From: Anoplolepis gracilipes
Lineage: Eukaryota; Arthropoda; Insecta; Hymenoptera; Formicidae
DNA length: 64,000 nucleotides
Reading direction: 5' to 3'
NCBI RefSeq assembly: GCF_047496725.1
Contig: NC_132977.1
Location: 281,001 to 345,000, forward strand
A program made the position numbers and the translations under genes. Positions 1-12,599 of this stretch are shown here, in pieces (the stretch's first letter is position 1; every line of letters starts with the position of its first letter). Below the pieces are notes generated by a model. It saw only the letters and a program-made list of their open reading frames with translations. It was not told the origin of the DNA and made no database searches.

Positions 1-173
1 TGAAATGCGTTGTAATTCCTCTTTCTTGTAGTATGTTTATATTCCGCTTGCCACGTATGTGTAGATAGTGAGACACAAACTACATGGTAAACATTTGAGC
101 CTATTTTCAATCACGTTCATACGATTGTGGATTCTCGACGATACATCGGACTCTCGCTCGCACTAATACAACG

Positions 174-179
<6 letters not shown>

Positions 180-228
<49 letters not shown>
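180..228. repeat. (TA)n microsatellite
   Basis: About 24 uninterrupted TA units, the first of about a dozen such arrays in the window. It sits in AT-rich DNA with no gene signal. Confidence 0.97.
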
Positions 229-234
<6 letters not shown>

Positions 235-298
235 CTCTGTTTATAGCAAATATTTGTTTAATATGTATCACGTAATTCTCTGCTAGTTAAAAACATGC

Positions 299-301
<3 letters not shown>

Positions 302-329
<28 letters not shown>
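302..329. repeat. (TA)n microsatellite
   Basis: About 14 TA units running into a short CA-containing tail. It lies only 70 bases from the larger array at 180-228. Confidence 0.95.
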
Positions 330-333
<4 letters not shown>

Positions 334-880
334 AACATATAAATAATAAATGTCTAGTTGAAAAAGAATATTTTTTCAATCGACAAAAATGTAAGTTAAC
401 AAGATTTAATATATTTAAAAGAAAAACATTTTAATATTTTTCTTTTTTATGTATCTTATAATTTTTAATAAAAAAATTTTTTTACGTGGTTTTTCAGTCG
501 GTAAATAATACTTTTTTACAAAATAGGAATTGCTGATAGTCAGTAAAGTAGAAATTATCGATAATCGATAAAGTAGTTATTTTTCTCATCGATTATACTT
601 TTCTAAATTTTGTCACGTTTAGAGATATATTTATAATAGACTGCGCAATTTCTATCTTTGTCAGAGAATATGCAAATTTTAGAAAGAGATAATTGATATT
701 GAACGGTAGTTCCATCTTTGTCCAGTGAAGAGTTGATAGCAAAAGAGATCTCTTTCTAAAGATTGTACAATTTTTCAGCCAAACACGCACTCTATAAATT
801 ATATGTCTATGGTCACGCTTGAATAATTCGCTATGGTGTGTAGCGTCACTTGCGGAGAAATTAGACATTATAGTATTCAA
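330..880. other. AT-rich flank with a DRE-like site
   Basis: No gene is visible. The one regulatory-looking word is TATCGATA at 556-563, the core of the insect DREF/DRE element, followed at once by a second ATCGATA. It lies about 320 bases upstream of the possible initiator at 885, farther than DRE sites usually sit, so the link is weak. Confidence 0.3.
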
Positions 881-935
881 TTTCAGTTTTTCGCGCGAGT
901 CAGACGGATTGATCGTCTCGATTTACAACGTACAG
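881..935 (+). promoter_or_regulatory. Possible initiator and short 5' exon
   Basis: The string TTTCAGTTTTTCGCG at 881-895 contains the arthropod initiator TCAGTT, with the possible start base A at 885. About 50 bases downstream is a strong donor, ACAG followed by GTAAGCC (exon end 935). The interval is more GC-rich than its flanks. An ATG at 833 is in frame through this donor for 34 codons, so the segment could instead be the end of a short coding first exon. No downstream exon could be joined to it, so this is a signal-level call only. Confidence 0.25.
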
Positions 936-1298
936 GTAAGCCAAATAAGCAAGTAATAAATTTTGTTCCAACATCCTGTCTATTTGCCACGAATTTCTAT
1001 CCGGACTCAAATAAGGTATGCGGGGAATCCAAGGGGAATAGAGATTTCCTTTTCGCACGTTTGTACGTCGAAATAAATCGCGCGTTTTTCTCTTCGAGAC
1101 ACGTTTGCCTTTGTAAAGCTATTTTTTTTTTTTTTTTTTTTTTTAGATGTTCTCCCTAAATCCCTTTGCTGTAGTCATTCGATTACATTATTTTTTTAAA
1201 TGCAAATTTGTTGGAAGTAACGCGTGTTTTTTTGAAAAAAAGGCAGAATGCAATGCGCGAGTAGATATATTGTAATTTGTCGGAAATGCTTTTTACAG
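936..1298. other. Intergenic or intronic sequence with a T-run
   Basis: No gene is seen. The plus-strand frame open to 1159 runs into a 23-base T-run (1122-1144) read as polyphenylalanine, so that part is not credible coding sequence. Confidence 0.5.
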
Positions 1299-1429
1299 AT
1301 TATGCGGAATCGTGATGTTCAGTATAGCGGAATCGTGACGATTGATATAGTGGATGCATGGCGTTCGATACAGCGGAATCATAGTGGATTTGCATAGGAA
1401 GTTGAGTCGTAGAGGATTCCAACGGTACG
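1299..1429 (+). other. Exon-like segment with internal repeats
   Basis: A 131-base segment lies between an acceptor (TGCTTTTTACAG, ending 1298) and a donor (GTGAGTCA, starting 1430). All three frames contain stops; the longest is open for about 32 codons from the acceptor. The segment holds three degenerate copies of a GCGGAATCRT word (near 1303, 1328 and 1373), giving it a low-order repeat texture. It could be an untranslated or lncRNA exon, or a chance pairing of splice-like strings. Confidence 0.2.
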
Positions 1430-1696
1430 GTGAGTCATACGATCACAAATTAATAATTGATGCCGAGTTGTACATACCTGTATATATATATATATGGAGG
1501 CATTAATACCTGTTAATTTATACATACACATATTGGAACATATTGTATATGCATTGTTTCTCTAATGTAATTATATTTCTGTATACGTTCAAATGTATGT
1601 ACACATGTACATATATGTATATAATATAAAAGTACAAGATTAAATCTATAAATTTTAAATATATTATTATATCTGAAACATTTTTTTCGAGTTTGT

Positions 1697-1985
1697 TAAC
1701 TCTTTTATTTACGATATTTTTCAATTATTTTTAAAAGAGAAAGAATAAAACTTTAAAAAAATCCTGAAAATATTTTTTAATTTATAATTATTTATATTAT
1801 TATTATTATTATTTTTTATATTTATTATATATTATATGTTATATGTAATATGATCAATGTAATAATAATAATAATTAGAAATTAAAAAATATTTCCAGGA
1901 TTTTCTTTAAAATTTTATTTTTTCTCTTTTAAAAACAATTGAAAAATATCGTAAGTAAAAGAGCATTATATGAAAGAGTTAATAT
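1697..1985. repeat. Imperfect inverted repeat (hairpin element)
   Basis: The left arm (about 1697-1807) and right arm (about 1862-1985) are reverse complements with scattered mismatches. Paired landmarks are ACGATATTTTTCAATT at 1711-1726 with its complement AATTGAAAAATATCGT at 1938-1953, and AATCCTGAAAATATTTTTTA with its near-complement. The loop holds an (ATT)n tract. Arms over 100 bases with no coding capacity suggest an old MITE or a hairpin born of an inverted duplication. No clear target-site duplication was found. Confidence 0.6.
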
Positions 1986-4430
1986 ATACATTTATTTATT
2001 TATTTTTACTCATTATATACATATTTTTATATTATTATTTTTTATTACTTTTATTCTTTATTATTATTTTGTCGTGTAAATTATCACAATATTGCGTTTG
2101 TTATTTAAAATAAATATCTTCAGGCTTCTTTGACGATTCAAGTCAAACTCATGTCACTTTTCGGATCTCTTCCGGAATAGCAGGGTGCAAAGTTTAATTT
2201 ATGTGTTCGCCTTTTGTATCTTTCATGCGCCTTTCCCCCTTTTCCGGCTCCAGAGTACGATGTAAACTCATATAAAAGTCAATCTCTAGTAACCGTTGTT
2301 CCATATCGATCCATATTGATCGTCTCTGTGATCTGCATACTTTTGATCCCGTTGATGATTTTTCAGCCTTTCAAATTTTTTTAACGAAGATCTACTTTGT
2401 TGAATTTTCTTAAATCTATTCAAAGTTTATCCATAAATATAATATTTGTTTCATAATATATAATTTTCATTTTTCTACGAGATACTTTTTGATTAGAGAA
2501 TTATATTGTATTTGTATTATTTTCAAGTACTAACAGTTTAATACTTTATCATGTCTTTAATTATATTTATCATATTATTATATGTTTTTATTTTTTTATG
2601 TAAAAAATTTTGCATTTGAATGGTCTTATTTTATGTTTTACGACTTCTGTATCATATGTTATTTTTACATATTTTGTGTCTTACGTAATTTATATAATTC
2701 CCCGAAATTGCTTACGGTATACGTGACTTTTAGTTCATTTCTTCATAAGTCTAAAAAAATATCTAAGACGGCCTGAAATCCTTTTTGCCGTCGATTAGAT
2801 TTGTCTTCATTGGCAACATGACGAATGAAAAAGCGATCAGGGGAAGGTGCCGAAAGAGGCTTAAGGGTGAAAGCGCACGTAACTCTGACACGCGAACAAT
2901 AACACTGTAACTAACTTATTTACGCAATATTGATTAACTTAAGACGCATGACGTTGTTCCTCTTTTAATTTACGAACGTGTCTGTTTCGCAACCGACTAA
3001 TCTCTTGGGATTTGTCTCGCTATGACAATAATCAAGTTTGGCCACAATAATCAATTTTTGCGTTTTTACACGCGTAAAATTGCATTACATGGTATTCCAA
3101 ATTTCCGAATATCCGAGAATAGTTTTTTGGTAGTGAGAATATACGTGAAATAAATAGTTGTTGAGACAGTTATTAGCCACACATCTAGAGATTTTCAAAA
3201 ATTAAATTAAAAACAAGCAAATAGATAATAAGTTTTTATTTTTTATTTGCGCGCAAATATTAGTTATACTTAAAGAAAATTTTAACTTGCGAGAGACTAC
3301 AAATACACATATATGTATATTTAAAGTTATGAAAAGATGATAGTTTTCTGTCAAATTATCGCTGAGAAAAACCTCACTTTAAACTGTCCGAAGAATTCAT
3401 ATATGAAGGAAAGCACACACGGAAAGAAACTGGGATACCTTGTGCGAGCGAAGAAAATCATGGTTTAAGGGACACAAATGATAAATTATAATCACGACTT
3501 TGTCAGATTTCTCGGGAGAAAAGTTTATCGTGAAAAGTAATTTTGTCGTATTACGTGAACATTTTCCTTTTCATTGCGAAAGTAATTCAGAGATGAAAGA
3601 ATATGGAAAAATTTATACTTTGACAAAAAGTATCTTTGTTTTCGTGTTCATGCATGCAATTTCCTTTATCTGATTTAAATTGTCTAGCTAACCTAACGTC
3701 CTTCGTGTCTATATAAAAAGATATTCATTATTTCTATTTCATTGTATATACATATTAAAGCTAATGCTTTTTATGTTAAATGTATTATGCTTTATATGCT
3801 CGAGGATTATGTGATATTGCGGAATAATCCATTGGGATATTGCGGAATAATCTAATGAAATGCAATAGAGTTTAAAATTAAAATTGTTCATCATGTCTTT
3901 GACAATCATCGGATTTAATTAAAAGCGACCTTTTACTACTTGATCGTTTAGGCACTATACATGAGATTGAATTCAATTGTTATTCGATTAAAATTATTCG
4001 ATGATATCAAATGTCACTTTTAATTAAATTATAATTTATACGATTAATAATTCACCAATTGTGTGTAAATAATTATCGCGCGCATGTGAAAAATATTGAA
4101 GCTCTCTTTCTTTGTATTTAAAAATTATTTTTTTTTAATTAGATAATTTATTTAAACGCGATAAAATTGTAAAATATAAATTTTTTAAATTTAAATTTAT
4201 ATTATTTTACATATTCACACATGCATAAATTTATATATGCATTCAATATACTTTTAAGAAACGTATGTATTTAATATTTCTATTATCTAATATATAAGAA
4301 AGTTTTTGTAAATAATTGCTTGAAATCGTTTTTTTTTTTTTTTTTTTTAATACGTTTTTAATCATCGATTCAACATTAAATGACTTTGAAAGACAGGCTT
4401 ATATAAATTAAAGTTTCACGCAGTGTCTGC
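1986..4430. other. AT-rich stretch, no recognised gene
   Basis: Open frames here are short and AT-driven. A TATA-box-like TATAAAAG lies at 2271-2278 beside a GC-richer patch (2140-2340), with no convincing start site or ORF downstream. A 20-base T-run lies at 4329-4348. Confidence 0.5.
3813..3857. repeat. Tandem duplication, 23 bp period
   Basis: Two adjacent copies begin GATATTGCGGAATAATC at 3813 and 3836 and differ at few bases, so this is a simple local duplication. Confidence 0.85.
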
Positions 4431-4850
4431 ATCGTTATGCTTTCCTCGATGGAGAATGACTTATGCGGTTTTACGCGACATGAAAATGTGAATACGCAAG
4501 TTTGGCACATATTCTCTGGCAGAGTGTATTCTCAATCTGACAGAGGCTTAACATTAACGAACTTTAACGGTCGTCTTCGTAAACTATTATAACAAACAAA
4601 GTCATTCTGGACCACCAAACGCGGCTTCCTTCTCAGCTCGAACTTTCCAAGATGCAACGATGCAGATGCACGTCGAGAATTCGTCTCTGTCTTGTGTCTC
4701 GCGTATAATATTCCATTCTGACACATTCCTTGAACGTATCTTAAAGAGGAGACGACACCACTTTAAGGATCTAATCGTTATTGCTCGTAACTTCGCATCG
4801 AGTTTGAGCACGGCTTGAATTTGAACGGGGAAAGTCGCTTTCATAGTGAA
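4430..4850 (-). other. GC-elevated block with an 80-codon minus-strand frame
   Basis: A minus-strand frame starts with ATG at 4844 and runs 80 codons to 4602. It begins MKATFPVQIQAVLKLD and ends in AEKEAAFGGPE. Composition is mixed and not repeat-driven, but a second minus-strand frame overlaps it (4726-4532), and no splice donor or poly(A) signal supports either. No family is recognised. The block may equally be conserved non-coding DNA with few stops. Confidence 0.15.
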
Positions 4851-7800
4851 TTACCGCTTATATATTATACTTCGAGTTATACTTTATGAAGTATAATAAG
4901 AAACCCGCTGGCTCTCTCTCTCTCTCGTACAAAAGTTTATGTACACGATAGACAAAATTGTGTTGAACAATGCATATGCATCTTAAATCCCCTAGGTTAT
5001 CTATTAATATGCATTTATACATTTGTTTCATCTAGCATAAACAATTGTTTGCAATTAAATTGTGTTTATGTGATTCTTATATGAAGAGAAAGAGATTGCA
5101 GTTAGTTTTTAAACATAGAAACTGCTGCATTTACTGTCAAAAAAGTATATATTTAGTAAATTAGAAATACGAAATAAATTTATGGCTATGAAAAAATAAA
5201 TTTATCAAATGTCGCAAATAATTTATTAACGATAAATTTAACAAAAGAATTTGTCAATAAGAATGTGTCTTGTTTGAAAAATAATATCTGATCTCTCGTT
5301 ATTTTACGGATCGTAGAGATGCCTGTAACTCTAACAATAGCGATATCTGTCTAACAATAACAATAAGATGTAGAATTATATATAAAATACATATCTGCTT
5401 TTCTCTCTTTCTTTGCTACGATGCACAAAAAGATTTTTAAGCGTATGAAGATAAAAATCAATTTCTTTAAAACTTTCTTTGAGTTGAACTTTTTTTTACT
5501 ATTTTTCTCGTGAGTGAATCCAACGCTAACGAGTTCTGTTTGCATTTGCTATGTAAATATCTGAATTTTAACAACGCAAATGGAAATTCGCTGTTTATTT
5601 TTTATTTATTTTATATACCTACATATTCTTACGAAAGCTTCGAAAGAGGATTATATGATTAGTGTCGCGCTTTTTAGGATTAAATAATAAATTCGTGAAA
5701 ATTTCGTATTTTCTTTGAACTTTAACTGTCACATATCTTTTCATAGAAAATCAATTCATTTGGTTTTACTCGCAAACATTTGCTCTCTAATATATTTGAT
5801 CGCGAAACATTATTATTTCTCATATAATTAATGATTGTAACTTATTAATTTTTTCACGTCGTGTAGAGTCAAAAATTTTATGCTCTTGAATGTCAGATTT
5901 TTGTATCTATCAATTCAGACAAATCAATTGTTCAAAAACACTATTTTTGTTTATTTATTAAAAATATAGATTCGTTTTTCTTCTCTTCTCATTAAAGTGT
6001 ATAAATAAAAATATGATAAAAAATCTGTGCATCTATGTGTATCTGTACGTTACATGTATGTATAATGAATGTGGAGTAAAGTAAGCGGATCGTTTATTGT
6101 GCAATATTTTAATGATGAATGACATATTTGAAAGGATATTATATATATTCATTATTTTACATGAAATTCTTCTCTTTTTTGGTCATTTTCTCTTTCTTGT
6201 TCTAATATTACACATAATGTTATATATTAATTAGATGTAATTATATTTTTACATATTTAAATTATGCTACATATAATATAAAATTTACAAATTTAATAAC
6301 ATACATATATCTTAAAATTACGCTATATATAAATATATTATAAATAATAGGAACTTAATAATAACGATGTATAATATATTATTTATTTATCTTTGAATTT
6401 TTCTATGTTATGCATCGATAAAGTTTCGTGTTTCGTAGATCGGATTTGATTTGCGCGAATGAGAACAAAACTGATTTTTGCAAATCGCTGCCCATGAAGG
6501 GTGCAAAAGAGCATGTCTCTAACAGTATCCCCTTGACCAGTTTGCGAACTGTTGCACGAACGAGTGCGCACGGTCGAAAAGCCATCCGATTGATTCGAGG
6601 TGCAATGTGAACTCTGTTTCGTCTTTGCTTTTATACGGCTACGAGAGTTGCTTTTTACTGTGACTTGATTCGTTCGATGTATGGCTCAGAGAGTATCGCG
6701 ATTACTTTTCTGATCAAGCTATACGATCGTTATTTTTATGGGCTATTGAGTATCGTCAATTCGTGTAAAATGAAACGGTTGCAAGCATCTCGTTACACGT
6801 CACATCTTTTAAAAGAAACATTTGAAAAGTAATGTATACGTATACAATATATATAAATACATAAATACGATATAAAACAATATACATCATATACATAATG
6901 TATGTACATACATATGTGTGTATGTATGTAAAATGGACACTTTTATATCTATAAATTTAACTGTTAAAGTTATATATACATTCATAACTTCTTTTTCTTT
7001 TTTTTTTTTTTTTTTATAAAAATCATCCAATTAAGCAGTGTGAGAAATTGGCTACACTTTTTTCAATATCGTTTAATATTTTTTTTCTACTTATTTTCTA
7101 ATTATTCTAATAGTCACTTTTGACAAATTATTTTTATATTATATCGTTATATTTAAATGTAAATGTATGAAAATATTCTATACTTTCTGTGACATGCGAC
7201 ATTTTCTTTCTTCCGCTTTCATCTTGCACAATAACTTTATTCTTCTTTTGAGATATTAATATTAATAATACAATACTTTATAAAATTCTAATAACGCGCC
7301 TTGTAACATATTTGACACTTTATGATTTATAATATTATTTATACATATAGCTACAGAATTTTTTTATAACCCCGAAAATTTTCTCGAGCAAAATTTATCT
7401 TTAAATATTAAATATACAATTACCGTCTTAACGAGCACATTTTTTTCGAAATAAAATCCTGAAAAGAATTAATTATTAAGTTAATTAGCTGTCGCGTAAG
7501 GAAATCGTGTCATATTCTTAAAAATAAATATTAAAAAAATGCACGAATTTATTCTTAAGAACCCATCAATTTTTTGCGAAACTTTTATTTTACAGAGGAA
7601 TATTTCGCTATTAGTTCTATTACGTAAATCTCTCTTTCGCGATAAGTCGCTTCTTTGTTATACCTTACACCATCATTGAAAATCTATTGAATTCTATAGA
7701 TGACACTACGTAAAATAAAGGTGCTGTCAAGACCAGCAACATAGCAGACTAATTTACTTGACTTACGTAATATCGATCAGCGTCATTAGAAGAAGATCAG

Positions 7801-9500
7801 TTCTTCGAATAGATGTATAGAGTCTTTTGAAAATTATATAATAACAATATTCTCCATCGAGAGAGAAAATTGAGACAATTTCGTTGAAAAATTAAAACTT
7901 ATATTTCATTTCAATTGCGGTTATTTAATGTTAAAAAATTGAGAATTTTGAGTAAATTTTAAAGGAATAGATAGTAAAAATGTATTATTTATTGTTAACA
8001 GAGTTCTGCTTCAAGACTTGGTTAGGTTATCGAAATATTTAATATAAAATTATAAAGTGATACAAAATATATGATAAATAAAAAATAAATCTTAAACTTA
8101 TTGTTAGATAGAGAATACTGAATGTATTTGCTATACAATACTTAATTTTTCCGATATACATACTCGAAATTATTAAAGCTTTTATAATTTACTTATAGTT
8201 ATTAAATAACTTAAAATATATTTGATACTTGTAAATTATTAGTCAAAGTACAAAACTGCATACAAAAGTACAAATATTGTAGTTATGAAATTACACCGAA
8301 TAATTTATGAGACAACAATTAGCAAATAAGTACAGATTTTTGACGAAGAGAGGAAGGGGAGGAAAGAAGAGTGATTAACGTCAAAATTGCAAATAGATAA
8401 TAAATACAAATATAGTAGTAATGTTGGAGATGGAGAAACCAATAGACGCAAGATGTGCAATAACTTTATAATATTATTAGCATATTTAAATAACATTAAA
8501 GATTATTTAAAAGTTACTATGTAATATGTAAAGTAAAAATAGCTCACGACGATCAATATCAAGAAAGTCTTAAATAATGAAACTATTACTAAGCATAGCA
8601 GCGCGAGGAGTTGACTCTATTAACAACTTCAAAGAAATATAAGCAGACATAATTTCCTTAGTAAATCTATAAACAATCATGAAAATTTATTAGCTATACA
8701 TATACATACACATACATATATAAGTGTATATATATGTATATTTGGACGAAATATTAATTATTATAAAAGATATTACGAAAAAAGTATATACACCAATTCT
8801 CTATGACGATTTTGGTTGTCTTAAGAAAAGTCGCGGATCCTTAAGTAAATTTATAATAATTTTGATAATTTCATAATTTTTTTTAATATGCATTTTGCAA
8901 CACATATTTGTAACGTAATACATTTTTAATTCATGGTTGCCATGTCTTTGTTACAATCAGGCAAATAAGAAATCATTTTATTTTATTCATAATTTTGATG
9001 TTATTTTCGTGAAATTTGGCTCTAAAGATACATAACTTGTAGCGTCTCTCACGAATTCTAAATAACTTTGGAATGCTTGTTACTCTCTCTGACAATGAGT
9101 ACAAGTGTGCGGTAAATATATGTATATCTCTGAACCGCTATAATCAATAAACTTGACACGATTCTTAATTGAAATTCGTGTCGTAACACGTAGCTGATAA
9201 TTGTCTGCGAAATTTTTAAATAAAAATAACATCTTTTCTGTTTGGAAAATATTATTATTACTATTATCTAATTAATTATTTGAAAACACTTATATATAAA
9301 ATAATATTTTTGTCTTACAAAAAGACTTGTTGTTTTTTGTAAATTCTCACCTTTAGCTTCTTGACATATCATTTTATATATTCTTTTTTCTTCCTATTGT
9401 CATATGACAAAATAAAATTGCGACTATATTTTTTCCGTACATACATACACCTCTGCGCTTTACATCTTTCTTTCAATTTACCGAGGAACGACTGACTTCA
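4851..9500. other. AT-rich stretch, no recognised gene
   Basis: Contains a T-run at about 6998-7015, CT-rich and TA-rich patches, and one GC-richer block (6430-6720) open in three overlapping frames of about 60 codons. Nothing favours any one of those as a gene. Confidence 0.5.
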
Positions 9501-9509
9501 CACTAAGAA

Positions 9510-9760
9510 AAAATTCTATCGTGAATGCCGACGAATGCTGACCACCACGCGACGGTCGACGCGACGGTTGTTTCATCTTTTTAACCTTTTGCTTTATGTT
9601 CCTCGCGGTCCTCTAGTTGGAAGTCACGTTCGCTCGTTGTCGCTCTTTTCACTTGCGACCGTCGCCTTTGTGCAGCAATTCTCATTGTTTCCGTACTCAT
9701 TTAATTTGCTGTCCAGTAAGGTTGCAATTATCGTTTACGACAAAGACAGACTTTAATTTA
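9510..9760. other. GC-elevated block, uncertain role
   Basis: A plus-strand frame starts with ATG at 9535 and runs 73 codons. It is leucine-, phenylalanine- and serine-rich, with a CAG at 9674-9676 and a GTAAGG at 9716-9721 inside. Residue composition is that of a low-stop GC patch and nothing is recognised. The block could be a regulatory island or a 5' exon. Confidence 0.15.
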
Positions 9761-9998
9761 TGACCGGAAGTGGCGTGACTTTTTTTTTCTCTTGCAAAAA
9801 CATCTTGAAATATCGCGAAAAAAACTGATAACAAATGTATTTAATTAGGTTTCAAATATCAAGATAAAATATATCAAGATAAAATATACTATAAATGATA
9901 ATTCGTTTTCAATTTGTCAGATGTAGAATATCAAGATACATATTGACAAGTATGTATTAGCGAATTTGATTAGCTTAATTATTTACATCATCGGCAAT

Positions 9999-10004
<6 letters not shown>

Positions 10005-10035
<31 letters not shown>
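10005..10035. repeat. (TA)n microsatellite
   Basis: About 15 TA units, clean on both sides. Confidence 0.95.
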
Positions 10036-10038
<3 letters not shown>

Positions 10039-10322
10039 TTTCAATCAAATAAAATATTTATTAATGTTTTAGTTAGTCTTTAAAATTTTTTTATTTTGGG
10101 AAGAAATTATATAGACAATATATACAAAAATGACAACTTTTTAAAATTATCAAGTGAGCATATTACGAATAATGTCTAATATCATCTATTATTACTAACA
10201 ACAATAACAACTTTAAAATATTTTAAATTGCTATTTTTTTACGATTAGATAGTAACTTAATTAAATTTTTAAAAGTTTTTTTTTATTAATCGCATTTATA
10301 TTAATCTACATTTATAATGCAA

Positions 10323-10329
10323 TCTCTCT

Positions 10330-10363
<34 letters not shown>
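10323..10363. repeat. (CT)n microsatellite
   Basis: CT units with one TTTT interruption near the left end, making a strand-asymmetric pyrimidine tract of about 40 bases. Confidence 0.95.
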
Positions 10364-10365
<2 letters not shown>

Positions 10366-10909
10366 AACGCGGTCAGTTTAATTAAAAATATAATTAAAAT
10401 TAAAAAAAAAACCAGAAAAAAAAGAATTAAAAAAATTCAGCTAACATAAATGAATTATAACATCAAATAAGGCATCATAAATGATTTATACCGCTAAATA
10501 TTGATCTGTTATTTTTTTTTCTTAAAATATCTTATTATCTATTCCCAACAATGTTCAGCTTCAATAACCGATCCTCTTACTTATTGATGTCGACATAACA
10601 GAATGATGTACCAAGTAATGAACGAGACAAAGAGAGAATGGAGAGAAGAGGGAGACGATTATTAAATCTGAAAACTAACATTTTTGTAACTTAAAGCCAG
10701 TGTTTTGCTCGATCACGATATTTTTATCGCATTTATATCAAATAAATATATGTCGCCTTAAATAAATGTACGAGAAAAAGTTTTATCTGACATATACTAC
10801 TTATCACCACATTATTTTATAATAATTTTCCCTCTGTTCTTTTCCCCCTGTGTATTTTCCGATGCTGATTTATCAAATCATGTTATTAAATTTCAAGCAT
10901 GTTTTTACA

Positions 10910-10917
<8 letters not shown>

Positions 10918-10959
<42 letters not shown>
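10918..10959. repeat. (TA)n microsatellite
   Basis: About 21 TA units. It accounts for the IYIYIY run in a plus-strand open frame here, which is not a gene. Confidence 0.95.
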
Positions 10960-10966
<7 letters not shown>

Positions 10967-12090
10967 AAAATGTGCAATTTGAGAAAAATTCATTTACTCC
11001 ATGGTTTCATAATAACGCGTCAAATAATTTTAATTTAATTCACATAGCAAGATAGTTAAATTATATATGTGGGTATTGATCAATAATAAACTTAAACTAT
11101 AATCATACGAAATGTCATGATTTTAATTTAATAAAGAAAAATGTGGATATTGATTTTATATATCGCACATAGTATCATATGACGTTTAATAATTAAATAA
11201 TACAAACATATCTGGTGTTTAATTCGCTTGTGCTTTTATTTATATTATAAAATAATATTATCAATTAGTGAAATTGATATAGTATTATATTATCTAATGA
11301 TGTGTATTTGTGTGCGATATTTTGTTGAATGTTTGAAAATATCACGATTTCTGTACTTTTATTATTAAAAGAAGAAAAATATCGGTTATAAAGGTCAGTA
11401 TAAGTTTTCTTGACCTAAACTACGCATTTGAATACTGAGCACATATAGCACAGAAACCTTGTATATGTAGTTGAATATTTCAAAAACTACGTTTTAATAT
11501 TGCATTAGTGTACAAGCTGCGTTGGCGAGTGAATGCTACAAATTATACATCATCAAAAATTCAGAAACTACCCTTTTTATAAAAATTTTATTACTTAAAA
11601 AATTATACTTGTAATTAACTTATTTCAAACTGTAAATTTTCAATCTTGTTTTATAAAAATCACGCTTAATTTAATAACATATAAGTCTTCATATCTGTAA
11701 ACAGAAATAATGACATTTTTAATCAAATAAAAATAGAATGAATAAAAAATATAAAAGAGACGTGAAAAATTTATGTTTTAACGTTATACACCAATTATAT
11801 AAATCATATATATTATATAAGTTTGCTTTAGTTAATTTTTTTTTACATATTTTCCAAAATTTTTAATAGAAAAATCTACTTCAAATAAAACTCATTTTAA
11901 TTCTGTTGCTGTATTATTAAATGTACGCGTGTAATTAAAATTATAATATATAATATTTAAACAATTTTTCAAAATCAATAAATGTTTCAACAGAGATTAT
12001 TTTATCAACTTCAAAAGATTGCTCTACATATTCGTTATTTTTTTTTTATTGCTACATAAATTCGTTTTATGTAGCATTTGATGCGTACTC

Positions 12091-12480
12091 CAGTTTATCT
12101 GTCAACAGCAGCCATATAATAGCGTAAACAGTACGAGGCCGAAAACAATCGATCGATTCGCGACTCATTGTCAGTAAACTCGAAACGCGATATTTCGTTC
12201 AAACTAAGGAAGAGCCACCACAGTCATTTACGGCACGTTTCGTAATTTATGAACTTCTCGATTGCCAAGTGGAGTAGAAAACCGTAGCACATGGCCTATT
12301 TGTCACACGGGCACCCGCATTTTTTTATGTGTTCCTTCCGTGCAATATTTACGGAACGAATCTTTATTTCAACTCTCGACGATTCATGATTCACAAAATA
12401 AATGAAGGCGAGATTGGATCTGCAGAAGTTCCTCCAAAACGAGATTGCGGACGCGAAAGTTTCGAGTAAAGAGCCGCGCT
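12091..12480. other. GC-elevated island, possible regulatory block
   Basis: A distinct block of mixed sequence inside very AT-rich flanks. It has no long open frame. Words of the kind bound by transcription factors are dense: CCATATAATA (CArG-like), a CAAGTG homeodomain/E-box-like site and AATTTATGAA. Enhancer function is inference only. Confidence 0.25.
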
Positions 12481-12555
12481 GTCTTTATTTATATATTTTG
12501 CAAAGACGTCATCAACATGCTTCTTTTAACTAGAGAATATCTACGCAAAGAGCCC

Positions 12556-12597
12556 GGTATGACTTAATATTTCAAATGGTATGACTTAATATTTCAG
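12556..12597. repeat. Tandem duplication, 22 bp period
   Basis: Two adjacent copies of GGTATGACTTAATATTTCA start at 12556 and 12578. Confidence 0.85.
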
Positions 12598-12599
12598 TT

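Larger units (their letters stand above)
9761..12090. other. AT-rich stretch with microsatellites
   Basis: No gene. Holds (TA)n at 10005-10035, (CT)n at 10323-10363 and (TA)n at 10918-10959. A perfect 10 bp hairpin (GCTACATAAA, 5-base loop, TTTATGTAGC) sits at 12051-12075. Confidence 0.6.

Noticed and set aside
833..1159. 108-codon plus-strand frame.
   Set aside because: Its end is a polyphenylalanine run from a T-homopolymer. Only the part up to the donor at 935 was kept, as a possible first exon.
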